Source: Soonwooa sp032062245 (GTDB taxonomy: Bacteria > Bacteroidota > Bacteroidia > Flavobacteriales > Weeksellaceae). From it: 39,511 bases of DNA. Both the position numbers and the translations under genes were made by a program. Location: NCBI RefSeq assembly GCF_032062245.1, contig NZ_DAMBQF010000023.1, positions 1-39,511 on the forward strand, given 5' to 3'. Position 1 is the first letter of the stretch. Every line of letters begins with the position of its first letter. Of this stretch, positions 1 through 8,376 are shown one piece after another. The notes beneath the pieces were generated by a model. The model made no database searches. It had not been told where the DNA came from and saw only the letters and a list, made by a program, of their open reading frames with translations.

Positions 1-3
1 TGA

Positions 4-237
4 GGGCTCAAAATTTTTCAGAATAACTTTTCAACTTACACAGTTAGTGAGATACGACCAAAAGGTTTAAAATCAAAAATAGATGGTATAGAAATATATA
101 GTATTGATGGACGTTTGGTTCAAAAATTTAACACTTCTTTAGAAAAATACGCCATTTCGAATCAACCAGCAGGAGCTTATTTAATCAAAATTAACAGCAA
201 CAATAAGATATCTGTTAATCAGTTAATTAAAAAATAA
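4..237 (+). pseudogene. C-terminal type IX secretion sorting domain, 5' part outside window or cut off
   Basis: This is the last 77 codons of a gene that enters the window from the left. The reading has the layout of a type A T9SS C-terminal sorting domain: LKIFQNNFS in place of the usual KIYPNP-type opening, then IEIYSIDGRLV, ISNQPAGAYLIKI and the closing QLIKK. Such domains send secreted proteins through the Bacteroidota type IX system and are removed or anchored at the cell surface. The first triplet of the window, at 1-3, is TGA in this same frame, just two codons before the domain begins. Either the gene carries a nonsense mutation that separates cargo from sorting signal, or the sequence has an error here, or the upstream frame differs. 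The cargo itself cannot be identified. The domain call is fairly secure; the pseudogene status is an inference from the TGA. Confidence 0.6.
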
Positions 238-261
238 CACCATAACTAATATATATTGTTT

Positions 262-290
262 AGCCTCGAATCTATCGAGGCTCTTTTATT
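262..290 (+). terminator. Rho-independent terminator after the T9SS gene
   Basis: A perfect 8-bp stem, AGCCTCGA (262-269) with TCGAGGCT (275-282), encloses a 5-base loop and is followed by a T-rich tract. It lies 25 bases after the stop codon of the T9SS-domain gene. The rest of the gap up to 441 is AT-rich, with no further feature that I can support. Confidence 0.8.
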
Positions 291-441
291 TATCATAATA
301 TTAAAAAATCTTAAAAACAAGATTTTTTATCTTCAAAACTAAACAAAGGAATCGTTTTTGCGTTCAATTTAATACCAAAACAAATAAAAAATCTACCCAA
401 GAATTTAAAGTCGATATAAAGACTGCAAAAAATGAGAGATT

Positions 442-888
442 ATGAAGAGATATTATGGCCCTTTGCTTGGTTTTTATACCGTATTTTTATTATATATGAT
501 GTTTTATGGATGTGGTCGCCTACCAGGACCCGTTGGTTACCTACAATTACATCCATTCCGAACGATAAATATGTTTTTTTCGTCTAACGTTGCTGCCCAA
601 CATTTTGCAGTAAATATCATAGGAAACATTGTGGTTTTCATGCCATTTGGGTGGTTAGGTTTATTATCACAAAAATTTTTTTCGTTTCCAAAACTTCTAA
701 TTGGTTTTCCTATTGCTATTTCAATAATCGAATTAACACAATACTGGTCACATCGAGGAACAGCCGATATTGATGATCTTTTCCTGAATACTGTTGGGAT
801 GATACTTGGTTACTTATTTTACAGTTTGGTAAAATACTTCTATGAAGATTGGATGTTCGAAAGAGAATCTACGATAGAATACGCTTAG
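442..888 (+). CDS. VanZ-like family membrane protein
   Basis: A 148-residue polytopic membrane protein with four hydrophobic segments. It shows the VanZ-like pattern: NIIGNIVVFMPFGWLG in the second helix region (about 58-73), then IELTQYWSHRGTADIDDLFLNTVG (about 96-119), which carries the family's typical E-x-x-Q and D-x-D-D-x-x-x-N residues. VanZ of Enterococcus is linked to teicoplanin resistance, but most family members, including the short Bacteroidota ones, have no known function, and resistance should not be assumed. The start is the ATG at 442. The 3' end overlaps the end of the convergent GT2 gene by four bases. No canonical -7 promoter box was found in the 200 bases upstream. Confidence 0.85.
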   Translation: MKRYYGPLLGFYTVFLLYMMFYGCGRLPGPVGYLQLHPFRTINMFFSSNVAAQHFAVNIIGNIVVFMPFGWLGLLSQKFFSFPKLLIGFPIAISIIELTQYWSHRGTADIDDLFLNTVGMILGYLFYSLVKYFYEDWMFERESTIEYA

Positions 889-1787
889 TTTTTAGACATT
901 GCGCGTGATAAAACACCCAATTTGTAAAAATCTAAAATACGAAGGTGAGCATTTCCCATATTTAATCGTGTTTTTAAAAAAGGTTCCAAAAGATAAAAGC
1001 TTAGATTAAAAATTCCTTGCAATCTATAATCTCGAACCTTTTTATAAGCTTTTGTCAGTTTAAGATCCGAAACTTTATCTTTAGTTTTGACATCTTTCAG
1101 AATTAAAGCTAGACTTTCTGCAGCTTCTGACGCTTTTCCTGTAAAAACCTGATTAGTTTCGATATCGTTATTAAAAATAGGATTATCGATATGTTGAATT
1201 TTGACACCAGCGGCTTTTAATTCCATTGCAAAAAGCAGATCTTCGTAGCCATAATTTTTTAGTTTTTCATCAAATCTAAAATCTTTAAATACTGATTTTT
1301 TAATAACAAAATTATTGGTTTGAAATCCTAGATAAGGTTTGTGACGTCGTTTTTTTAAACTTAAATTTTCTCTTTTTTGCGCGTAATTCCAGCGAAGTTG
1401 ATATTTTTTTTCAGGAATATGAGAATCTACCACTCGCCCACCGTAAATAACATCAGAATGATTTGCATTTATATCTTCAAGATAATCACTGATAAAATTT
1501 GGGGAAATTATTTTACCATCGCAATCTAAGAACAGAAGATAATCACCTTTCGCCAAATCTAAAAACGAATTTCTAATAGCAGATCGCCCAATATTATTTT
1601 CAAGAATATTAAATTGATCTACACTCGAATTAGCTTTTGAATTTATCTTTTGAAATTCAACAGCGGATGCATCATCTAACAGCAAAATTTCAGCATCAAG
1701 ATTCTTGGTTTCAATCTCATTTTTAAGTGACGAAACTAAAGCATTAACATCAAAATTATAGATCGGTATACAAATCGAAAGCTTCAT
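885..1787 (-). CDS. Family 2 glycosyltransferase (GT-A fold)
   Basis: A 300-residue cytoplasmic glycosyltransferase. The N-terminus KLSICIPIYN is the classic GT2 nucleotide-sugar strand, ILLLDDASA follows at about 34-42, and a DxD-type metal motif appears as LFLDCDGKI at about 85-93. YGYEDLLFAMEL near 180 matches the ED acceptor/base region of the fold. No membrane anchor is evident. It probably adds a sugar to a surface polysaccharide or lipid-linked glycan; donor and acceptor cannot be read from sequence. It is the last gene of the pepT-sufE-GT9-GT2 run, and its ATG overlaps the stop of the GT9 gene by four bases (ATGA), which suggests translational coupling and a shared substrate with that enzyme. 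Confidence 0.88.
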   Translation of the reverse strand: MKLSICIPIYNFDVNALVSSLKNEIETKNLDAEILLLDDASAVEFQKINSKANSSVDQFNILENNIGRSAIRNSFLDLAKGDYLLFLDCDGKIISPNFISDYLEDINANHSDVIYGGRVVDSHIPEKKYQLRWNYAQKRENLSLKKRRHKPYLGFQTNNFVIKKSVFKDFRFDEKLKNYGYEDLLFAMELKAAGVKIQHIDNPIFNNDIETNQVFTGKASEAAESLALILKDVKTKDKVSDLKLTKAYKKVRDYRLQGIFNLSFYLLEPFLKTRLNMGNAHLRILDFYKLGVLSRAMSKN

Positions 1788-2749
1788 ATTTTATCCAAAA
1801 TCTGTTGAACATGAAGTTCTTCCAAACAAGCGTAATCACCTCGATAACATTCTTTATCTCCAAAAACAGAGCATGGTCGACACGTCAAATCTTTAACCTG
1901 AACAACATCATCCAAAGATTGTCCATAACCTAAAAATCCAGCATAATGATGAGTTGCCCCCCAAATAGAAACGCAGCGCGTCCCCATAAGACTCGCCAAA
2001 TGCATGTTGGCAGAATCCATACAAATCATAAGTTTCAGCCTAGCAATAAGGTCCAATTCTTCTTTTAAAGGCAATTTACCCGCAAGACTTTGCGTGTTCG
2101 GGATTTCTGTTTCCCAGCGTAGTAGAATTTCGGATTCCTCTTTTCCTCCTCCAAAAAAATAAACTTTATCGCGCTTTGCAAGATGCTTGACAAGTTCGTA
2201 AGATTTTTCAATTGGCAGCATTTTCCCTTTGTGTTGTGCAAAAGGCGCAAACCCAATACCTTGTCTATTTGACACTCGACTACGTAACTCCTGAGACAAC
2301 TCCAGTTGATAGCCCATACTTCTGAGAATATCAGCGTAGCGCTCAACGGTTCTTTTGAGTTGGATTTTATCAAGATTCCAAACATCGGTTAAATGTTCCT
2401 TTTCTTCTTTTCCTTTATCAATTTTAAAAACCTTGTAACCATGACGTTTTGCGATTGAATCAATTAATTTAGTTCTAATAACATCATGAAAATCTGCGAC
2501 GTAATCGGGCTTGTAAAGTTTTAAAATTTCACGTCCCAACCTACGAATCCCGATAAGTCCTTTATATTGGTCAAAATCAACCCCATGAAATTTAAGATTC
2601 GGGACATCATCAAATAAATCAGCAAAGTTTTTACGGCTAACGAAAATGACTTCCACATCTTTATTCTGCTCTAGAAATTCTCTAAAAACAGGAACAGTCA
2701 TCGCCACATCACCGAATGCCGAGAATCGATATGCTAGGATTCTTTTCAC
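1784..2749 (-). CDS. Family 9 glycosyltransferase (heptosyltransferase-like)
   Basis: A 321-residue GT-B enzyme of the ADP-heptose:LPS heptosyltransferase family (GT9). The N-terminal ILAYRFSAFGDVAMTVPVF is the family's first strand and phosphate-binding region. The C-terminal half has GIGFAPFAQHKGKMLP (about 164-179), SLAGKLPLKEELDLIARLK and the CMDSANMHLASLMGT motif followed by SIWGATHHYAG. A cysteine cluster, CRPCSVFGDKECYRGDYAC, closes the protein; this is common in Bacteroidota members. It likely builds lipopolysaccharide or another surface glycan; the actual sugar is unknown. The only plausible start is GTG at 2749, overlapping the sufE stop by four bases (GTGA). Confidence 0.87.
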   Translation of the reverse strand: MKRILAYRFSAFGDVAMTVPVFREFLEQNKDVEVIFVSRKNFADLFDDVPNLKFHGVDFDQYKGLIGIRRLGREILKLYKPDYVADFHDVIRTKLIDSIAKRHGYKVFKIDKGKEEKEHLTDVWNLDKIQLKRTVERYADILRSMGYQLELSQELRSRVSNRQGIGFAPFAQHKGKMLPIEKSYELVKHLAKRDKVYFFGGGKEESEILLRWETEIPNTQSLAGKLPLKEELDLIARLKLMICMDSANMHLASLMGTRCVSIWGATHHYAGFLGYGQSLDDVVQVKDLTCRPCSVFGDKECYRGDYACLEELHVQQILDKI

Positions 2750-3165
2750 TTTTTGAGTTGATAAGCGACTGCGTAAAATTTAATTTGTTTGGTCATCGCC
2801 ATCAAGCCATTAGCTCTAGAAGGTGACAAAAATTCTTGAAGACCGATTTCAGAAATAAAATCAAAATCAGAGTCCATTATTTCTTGAGTTGAATGTCCGC
2901 TGTAGATGCTCACCAACATCGACACAATTCCTTTAGGAAGAATCCCATCAGAATCTGCATCGAAATATAGTTTTCCATCTTCAAAACGTGCATCAATCCA
3001 CACCTTTGACTGACAACCTTTGATAAGGTTTTCGTCAGTTTTTTTATCTTCAGAAATTGGTTTCAAAGATTTTCCAAGGTCTATAATATACTCATACTTA
3101 TCTTCCCAGTCGCCCAAAAAAGCGAACTCATCGACCAATTCTTGTTGTTTTTCTTTAATAGTCAT
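2746..3165 (-). CDS. sufE: SufE-type sulfur acceptor for Fe-S cluster assembly
   Basis: SufE takes persulfide sulfur from the cysteine desulfurase SufS and hands it to the SufBCD scaffold. The 139-residue protein has the full family layout: FAFLGDWEDKYEYIIDLG near the N-terminus, the loop LIKGCQSKVW with the acceptor cysteine at residue 51, GIVSMLVSIYSGH and LSPSRANGLMAM near the end. I chose the ATG at 3165 because the longer reading starts at TTG (3171) only two codons upstream. It sits 9 bases after pepT and overlaps the following glycosyltransferase start, so it is in an operon with genes unrelated to Fe-S assembly. Its partner sufS is about 28 kb away in this window. Confidence 0.93.
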   Translation of the reverse strand: MTIKEKQQELVDEFAFLGDWEDKYEYIIDLGKSLKPISEDKKTDENLIKGCQSKVWIDARFEDGKLYFDADSDGILPKGIVSMLVSIYSGHSTQEIMDSDFDFISEIGLQEFLSPSRANGLMAMTKQIKFYAVAYQLKK

Positions 3166-3174
3166 TTTCAAAAA

Positions 3175-4425
3175 TTATTTGATAGACTGCGTAATATTAA
3201 CAATCACTTTAACGGCAGCTTCCATATTTTCTATCGGAATAAATTCGTAAGGTCCGTGGAAATAGTGTCCTCCTGCAAAAATATTAGGACAAGGCAATCC
3301 CATATATGACAATTGTGCACCATCTGTGCCACCGCGAATAGCCTTAATTTTTGGTGCAACACCCGCATCTTTCATCGCTTGTTCTGCAATATCGATGATG
3401 TACATTTTGCCCTCGAACTGCTTTTTCATGTTAAGGTATTGAGGCTTAATTTCCAAAGTTGCTGTATTCGCGCCATATTTAGCATTAATTTCAGCTACTT
3501 TATCAGCCATTAATTGTTTACGCGCTTCAAACTTTGCATCATCATGATCACGAATAATATATTGCAATTTGGCTTCAGCTACATCACCTGTAAAATCTGT
3601 TAAATGGAAAAAACCATCAAAACCTTTAGTCGTTGCCGGCGTTTCGTTAGCTGGAAGTGATTGAATAAACTCCGAAGCCACCAAACCCGCATTTAGCATT
3701 TTTCCGAAAGAATAACCTGGATGCACAGAAACACCTGTAAATTTAATAACAGCTCCTGCTGCATTAAAGTTCTCGTACTCCAACTCGCCAATTTCACCAC
3801 CATCCATTGTGTAAGCCCATTCGGCACCAAATTTTTCTACATTAAATTTGTGCGCGCCACGACCGATTTCTTCATCTGGATTAAATCCTACCGAGATGCG
3901 ACCATGCTTAACTTCTGGATGCGCCATAAGATACTCAGCAGCAGTAACAATTTCTGCAATACCAGCTTTATCATCAGCACTTAATAAAGTCGTACCGTCT
4001 GTTGTAATAATTGTTTGACCAATATATTTTTTAAGATCTGTAAATTTTTCAGGTGATAAAACAAAACCTGTTTCTTTATTTAATAACAAATCTTTTCCGT
4101 CATAGTTTTCCCAAATTTGAGGTTTAACATCAACGCCATTAAAGTCTGGCGTACTGTCATAATGCGCAATGAAACCAACTTGCGGAACTGTCACATCAAT
4201 ATTTGAAGGAATAAATCCGAAAACATAACCATGCTCATCCATGCTAACATCTTCCAAACCTAGCTCTTGTAACTCGTTAAAAAGATATTTCGCCATGTCC
4301 CATTGTTGTGGTGTTGACGGCGTCGTATCGCTTTCTGGATCACTTGTTGAAAATATTTTAACATATGTAATAAATCGATCGACCAATTTTTTTCGCCAAT
4401 CTGATGTAAAATCTATTGCTATCAT
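3175..4425 (-). CDS. pepT: Tripeptide aminopeptidase PepT (M20B metallopeptidase)
   Basis: PepT removes the N-terminal residue from tripeptides in the cytoplasm. The 416-residue length is normal. The co-catalytic zinc ligands of the M20 family are visible: H88 and D90 in IAHYDSTPD, bridging D151 in LLSADDKAGIA, the general base and ligand pair in NPDEEIGRG (E185-E186), D208 in YTMDGGEIGELE, and the C-terminal histidine in GGHYFHGPYEF (about 387). A dimerisation/lid region lies between about 215 and 330. It is the first gene of a four-gene minus-strand operon and has a good promoter just upstream, giving a leader of about 15 nt. Confidence 0.95.
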   Translation of the reverse strand: MIAIDFTSDWRKKLVDRFITYVKIFSTSDPESDTTPSTPQQWDMAKYLFNELQELGLEDVSMDEHGYVFGFIPSNIDVTVPQVGFIAHYDSTPDFNGVDVKPQIWENYDGKDLLLNKETGFVLSPEKFTDLKKYIGQTIITTDGTTLLSADDKAGIAEIVTAAEYLMAHPEVKHGRISVGFNPDEEIGRGAHKFNVEKFGAEWAYTMDGGEIGELEYENFNAAGAVIKFTGVSVHPGYSFGKMLNAGLVASEFIQSLPANETPATTKGFDGFFHLTDFTGDVAEAKLQYIIRDHDDAKFEARKQLMADKVAEINAKYGANTATLEIKPQYLNMKKQFEGKMYIIDIAEQAMKDAGVAPKIKAIRGGTDGAQLSYMGLPCPNIFAGGHYFHGPYEFIPIENMEAAVKVIVNITQSIK

Positions 4426-4445
4426 CCTTTTTGGGTATATTAAAG

Positions 4446-4477
4446 CAAAGTTATATATTTATGCATGGAATGGCAAA
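4446..4477 (-). promoter_or_regulatory. Bacteroidota sigma-A type promoter of pepT operon
   Basis: Read on the minus strand, the -7 box TAACTTTG (4446-4453) fits TAnnTTTG. A -33 element TTTG (4474-4477) lies 20 bases further upstream, close to the usual spacing of about 19. Transcription would start near 4440, about 15 bases before the pepT ATG. Confidence 0.55.
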
Positions 4478-4581
4478 TGCAAACAGGCTTTTCTAAATAG
4501 AGATTTTCTATAGAATTTCTAATTTAAAAAGACAAAAAACGCATTACCATCTAAGAATTTGGTTGATTAAAAATCCTTATT

Positions 4582-5439
4582 GTGAAAAAACTGTTTTTAA
4601 CAGAATGTCCAAGAGACGCTATGCAAGGCTGGGGCGAGTTTATCCCTACCGAAAAAAAAATAAATTATATTAATTCTTTAATGGAAGTTGGCTTCGACGT
4701 GTTAGATTGTGCCAGCTTTGTTAATCCTCGTACGATGCCGCAAATGGCAGATTCGGGGACGGTGGTTGATGAAATCGACAAATCGCTTTCAAATACAAAA
4801 CTTTCAGTTATCGTTGCTAATCTTCGTGGTGCAGAAAAAGCATTAGAACACGATAAAGTTGACATTCTGGGATTTCCGTTTTCTATTTCGGAGACCTTCC
4901 AACATCGTAATACCAATAAAAGTCGAGAAGTTGCTTTCGAAGAGATTCTTCAAATTTTTGAATTGACAAAAAAAGAAGGTCGCCAACTTAATCTATATTT
5001 TTCGATGGCTTTTGGAAATCCGTATGGTGAAAACTGGTCTTGGGAGGATGTAGATTTTTGGGCAAAACGCTTTGACGAAGTTGGGATTAAAGAAATTCTT
5101 TTGTCTGATACCACAGGCGTTGGCGATGTGGACAGGATAAGTTTGTTATTTAATAAAATCCCTTTAAAATATCCAAATATTAACTTTGGAGCGCATCTAC
5201 ATAATCGTTACGAAGATTCTTATAAGAAACTAAAAGCCGCTTACGACCAAGGTTGTACTCGATTTGACAGCGCTATTAAAGGCATTGGCGGTTGTCCAAT
5301 GGCGAAAGATGATTTGGTAGGAAATATGCCAACAGAACAGGTTTTTAATTTTATGGCTGTTGAAAAAATCGATATTCATCAAAATATGTTGAATTTCGAA
5401 AGTGCTTACAATAAAGCGAAAGATATATTTCATTTTTAA
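4582..5439 (+). CDS. Hydroxymethylglutaryl-CoA lyase
   Basis: The enzyme splits HMG-CoA to acetoacetate and acetyl-CoA, the last step of leucine breakdown. The 285-residue TIM barrel has ECPRDAMQGW at 8-17, which carries the Arg-Asp pair and Gln of the active site, and VLDCASFVNPRTMPQMADS, which matches the family's E-x-SFVSPK-x-x-PQMAD. GAHLHNRYED holds the metal-binding HxH, and KGIGGCPMAKDD holds the catalytic cysteine at 238. It starts with GTG at 4582, the first start codon after an in-frame stop. It stands alone rather than beside leucine-catabolism genes. A related DRE-TIM aldolase/lyase is possible, but the cysteine loop favours HMG-CoA lyase. Confidence 0.88.
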   Translation: MKKLFLTECPRDAMQGWGEFIPTEKKINYINSLMEVGFDVLDCASFVNPRTMPQMADSGTVVDEIDKSLSNTKLSVIVANLRGAEKALEHDKVDILGFPFSISETFQHRNTNKSREVAFEEILQIFELTKKEGRQLNLYFSMAFGNPYGENWSWEDVDFWAKRFDEVGIKEILLSDTTGVGDVDRISLLFNKIPLKYPNINFGAHLHNRYEDSYKKLKAAYDQGCTRFDSAIKGIGGCPMAKDDLVGNMPTEQVFNFMAVEKIDIHQNMLNFESAYNKAKDIFHF

Positions 5440-5521
5440 TAAATCTGAAAAATATCAGCCAATATTGTTATTTAATTTGTAAACATTTTATTAAATTTAT
5501 AAACAATAAAAATCGAAAACT

Positions 5522-5926
5522 ATGACTTCAAAAACTACTTATTTAGGTGACAATGCCATGGAATCTTTACACAACGATTCTGGCAACACAATGCATATTG
5601 TAATCCCACAAGATGCTTTTAATAAAAGAGAAAACTTCTCTCCTACCGATCTTTTTGCAACATCTTTAGCACAAAGTATTTTTGCTGCAATTAGCGTGTT
5701 AGGAAAAGATAGAAACATCGATATTTCGGGAGCAACTTGCGAACTGAAAAAGACAATGTACTTCCAACCAAGAAGAATTGGAGAAATCTTCTGTGTTTTC
5801 AAATTTCCACATGCTTATACTGCTGAAGAAAAACAATTTATAGAAGATACGGCGCATAATTCCCCAGTATATCTGAGCCTAAACCCAGATATTAAGGTGA
5901 TTATGATGTTTGAATATCAAGATTAG
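5522..5926 (+). CDS. OsmC/Ohr-family protein without the usual peroxidatic cysteine
   Basis: A 134-residue cytoplasmic protein with the OsmC fold order: a short N-terminal strand pair, FSPTDLFATSLAQSIFAAISVLG (about 39-61), which is the central helix, then a strand TCELKKTM and PRRIGEI. OsmC and Ohr proteins are thiol peroxidases for organic peroxides, and their first reactive cysteine normally sits in that helix (LGACTAM-like). Here the position reads AQSIFA, with serine or alanine and no cysteine. Cysteines occur only later, in ATCELK and IFCVFK. So it may belong to a non-peroxidase OsmC branch. It ends directly against the stop of the convergent MIP18 gene, with no base between them. Confidence 0.8.
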   Translation: MTSKTTYLGDNAMESLHNDSGNTMHIVIPQDAFNKRENFSPTDLFATSLAQSIFAAISVLGKDRNIDISGATCELKKTMYFQPRRIGEIFCVFKFPHAYTAEEKQFIEDTAHNSPVYLSLNPDIKVIMMFEYQD

Positions 5927-6253
5927 TTATAACATTCCGAGCTCGAAGCGTGCTTCTTCGCTCATCATATCCTTTGTCCATGTAGGTTCGAAAGTAAGGT
6001 TGATTTTTGCAGAATTAACTCCATCCACAGATTTAACTTTTTCTTCAACTTCCATGGGCAAAGATTCTGCCACAGGACAATTGGGCGACGTCAACGTCAT
6101 TACCACAACAACATCTCCATCATCCGAAATCTGCACATCATACACTAATCCTAACTCATAAATATCAACCGGAATTTCCGGATCGAAGATCGTTTTTAAT
6201 TCTCTAATGATATTATCGCCAATGTCTGCAATTTGCTCGTCTGTATATTTCAT
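5927..6253 (-). CDS. MIP18/DUF59-family Fe-S assembly factor (SufT-like)
   Basis: A 108-residue protein of the MIP18 family, which helps mature iron-sulfur proteins. The core motif DPEIPVDIYELGLVY (about 24-38) and TLTSPNCPVAESLP with the conserved cysteine at residue 59 are both present. The rest follows the family's length and strand pattern. In many Flavobacteriia this gene closes the suf operon; here it instead follows a 3'-5' exonuclease gene by one base, on the same strand. The joint transcript suggests co-expression only; no functional tie to the exonuclease is established. Start ATG at 6253. Confidence 0.9.
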   Translation of the reverse strand: MKYTDEQIADIGDNIIRELKTIFDPEIPVDIYELGLVYDVQISDDGDVVVVMTLTSPNCPVAESLPMEVEEKVKSVDGVNSAKINLTFEPTWTKDMMSEEARFELGML

Positions 6254-6254
6254 T

Positions 6255-6965
6255 TTAGTCTAAACGTTTAACAATATCTTCCTGACGCATACGTCTAAAA
6301 ATATTGCACAAAGTTAAGACATCTTTTTCACAATATTTAACTATTCTTAATAAGTCTTTGTCTTGGTAATAAACTTGAGCAACCTGTGAACCATCGATAT
6401 CGTCTTTTGAGGTAGGAATCTTGAAAATATGCGCCAACAATTCTAAAGAAACGTAAGACTTCCAATCGCCAAATTTCCACAGCTCCATCGTGTCAAGATG
6501 CGGAATTTCCCACGGTTTTTTACCAAACATTTGGAAAACATTAGGAGGATTAATTCCGTTTATTAAAAGACGCCTTGCAATGTATGGAAAGTCAAATTCC
6601 TTCCCGTTATGAGCACAAAGAATAACGTCACGAAGTCTTGGACTGTTGAAAATCTCACAGAATTCTAAAAGTAATTCCTTTTCATTATCACCATAAAATG
6701 ATTTTATTTTGAGCTGATCATGACCGTCTATCATCCCAATTGAAATACAGATTATCTTCCCAAATTCTGCCATAATACCAGCTCTTTCTTCGAAGAAAAT
6801 GTCTGATGGCACATCTTCTTTACGTTGAGATTTGGTTTTCTTATCCCAAAGATATTGCGTTTGTTCGTCTAAGTCGCTCCATGCTTCTGATTGAGGAACT
6901 GTCTCAATATCAAGAAACATTATTTTTTCAATCGGTATATTTTTAATCATGATTGTGAATTTCAT
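6255..6965 (-). CDS. DEDDy-type 3'-5' exonuclease (PolB-like proofreading domain)
   Basis: A 236-residue stand-alone exonuclease domain of the RNase H-like fold, resembling the proofreading part of family B polymerases. All four acidic residues and the tyrosine can be placed: D19 and E21 in FLDIETVP, D125 in CAHNGKEFDFPYI, and Y211 with D215 in YCEKDV. No polymerase or helicase part is fused. The role (DNA repair or RNA trimming) is not established for this Bacteroidota group. M1 at 6965 is used; M6 (6950) is an alternative closer to the conserved core. It lies downstream of the act operon terminator and upstream of the MIP18 gene, with a one-base gap. Confidence 0.88.
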   Translation of the reverse strand: MKFTIMIKNIPIEKIMFLDIETVPQSEAWSDLDEQTQYLWDKKTKSQRKEDVPSDIFFEERAGIMAEFGKIICISIGMIDGHDQLKIKSFYGDNEKELLLEFCEIFNSPRLRDVILCAHNGKEFDFPYIARRLLINGINPPNVFQMFGKKPWEIPHLDTMELWKFGDWKSYVSLELLAHIFKIPTSKDDIDGSQVAQVYYQDKDLLRIVKYCEKDVLTLCNIFRRMRQEDIVKRLD

Positions 6966-6976
6966 TCTAATTTAAA

Positions 6977-7010
6977 TAAAAAAAGAAACCCGACAAAATA
7001 GCCGGGTTTC
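6977..7010 (-). terminator. Terminator of the act operon
   Basis: GAAACCCG (6985-6992) pairs perfectly with CGGGTTTC (7003-7010). On the minus strand the hairpin is followed by a run of T (complement of 6977-6984). It lies 23 bases after the actF stop and separates the complex III operon from the exonuclease gene on the same strand. Confidence 0.85.
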
Positions 7011-7032
7011 AAATTCTAAATAACAATATCTC

Positions 7033-8367
7033 TTAGAAAGGATATTCGTAAATCTCTGATTCGTGGAAGAATGGGTTACCAGTTGGCATTAGTTTTAATT
7101 TAGTTAATGCAGTAAATACTACGAAAACAAATAAACCTACAACTGCCGCAAACGATCCAACTGTTAATAATAATGTCGGAAGGTTATTCCAATAAGGACC
7201 AACTGTTCCTGGCATTACCATGTTGAAATAGTCTAACCAGTGACCGAAAATTACAATAACTGCCATAGTAGTAACTACTTTATAGTTACGTTTGATGCTA
7301 CTACTTACTAAGATTAACAAAGGAAGTAGGAAGTTAACGATCAACATTGGTAAGAATGTTGGTGCGTAATACTCGAATCTACCAAAGAAGTAATTAACCT
7401 CTTCTGGTACGTTCGCATACCAATAAAGCATGAATTGACAAAACCATAAGTACGTCCAAAGCATACTTGTCGCAAATAAAAACTTACCTAAATCGTGTAA
7501 GTGGTTATCGTTAAATTGAGGATAAAATCCTTTTTTCTTTAAATAAACTGCTACCAAGATAATTGCTGCTACAGCAGTTGATAAACAACTAACCATAGAA
7601 TACCAAATATACAATGTAGAATACCAGTGTGGGTCAATTGACATTAACCAATCCCAAGCCCATGCTGCAGAAGCAAAACCAAAGAACGCAATATAACCAA
7701 CACTCCAGTTATACAAGCTAGCATATACTTTTCTATCGCCATTGGTATCATCCACTTTTTTAGAAACTTGCTTAAGCTTCCAAGCGAAGAAACTAGCGCC
7801 AATCACATAGATAAATGTTCTAACAACATAGAAAGGTACATTCAAGAATTTACTTTTTTCGTAAATAATGACGTCAAAGTTAGGGTCTTTAGGATCTGTT
7901 AAAGATGGATCCATCCAGTGGAACAAATGTCCCATGTGGAATGCATTTAATAATACTATGATTAAAAGAATTGCGCCTCCATAAGGGATGAAAGAAGCAA
8001 CAGCTTCCATAACTCTTGTTACAATAATTGACCAACCTGCGTGTGCAGCATGCTGAATACTATAGAAGAATAAAGCAGCACAACTAACACCAAATAAAAA
8101 CACAGCAGCAACATGTAAAGCAGCCAAAGGTTGATTACCAACTTGCATTTTTGAATGTTCTAAATGTGCAGCGTGATCTTGAGGACCTACCAACTCGCTA
8201 GAGTGTGTTGGGTTATCGTGACCTCCTGAATGAACAGCCTCCATCCAGTGGGTAATTGTAGTATCGTCAATTCCTTTATTCAAAGCAAAACCTGCAGCAA
8301 ATAACACTAATCCTACAACAATCAGTATAATGGAATATAATCTTAACTTAGGTGAAAAACTATACAT
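7033..8367 (-). CDS. actF: Alternative complex III subunit ActF (quinol:cytochrome c oxidoreductase membrane subunit)
   Basis: A 444-residue polytopic membrane protein with about ten hydrophobic segments, of the ActF/NrfD-related type that pairs with ActC in alternative complex III. Typical stretches are WSVGYIAFFGFASAAWAWDW, WLMSIDPHWYSTLYIWY and MLWTYLWFCQFMLYWYANVPEE, the last containing the family's conserved WYAN(V/I)PEE. In related complexes this subunit helps bind the complex in the membrane; it has no cofactor motif. An insertion rich in His and Ser (about 38-75) lies between the first two helices. It is the last gene of the operon, 9 bases after actE, and is followed by a strong terminator. 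In many Flavobacteriia cytochrome oxidase genes follow here; they do not in this window. Confidence 0.93.
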   Translation of the reverse strand: MYSFSPKLRLYSIILIVVGLVLFAAGFALNKGIDDTTITHWMEAVHSGGHDNPTHSSELVGPQDHAAHLEHSKMQVGNQPLAALHVAAVFLFGVSCAALFFYSIQHAAHAGWSIIVTRVMEAVASFIPYGGAILLIIVLLNAFHMGHLFHWMDPSLTDPKDPNFDVIIYEKSKFLNVPFYVVRTFIYVIGASFFAWKLKQVSKKVDDTNGDRKVYASLYNWSVGYIAFFGFASAAWAWDWLMSIDPHWYSTLYIWYSMVSCLSTAVAAIILVAVYLKKKGFYPQFNDNHLHDLGKFLFATSMLWTYLWFCQFMLYWYANVPEEVNYFFGRFEYYAPTFLPMLIVNFLLPLLILVSSSIKRNYKVVTTMAVIVIFGHWLDYFNMVMPGTVGPYWNNLPTLLLTVGSFAAVVGLFVFVVFTALTKLKLMPTGNPFFHESEIYEYPF

Positions 8368-8376
8368 TTCTTACTT

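Noticed and set aside
442..888. VanZ-like gene as an antibiotic resistance gene
   Set aside because: Only the family fold is visible; no other van genes are near, and most VanZ-like proteins are not resistance factors.
2065..2385. 106-codon frame overlapping the GT9 gene
   Set aside because: Shifted frame of a well-supported glycosyltransferase gene with no domain of its own.
5470..5512. Direct repeat AATTTRTAAACA twice upstream of the OsmC gene as an operator
   Set aside because: The region is so AT-rich that two 12-base near matches could arise by chance, and spacing does not fit a promoter.
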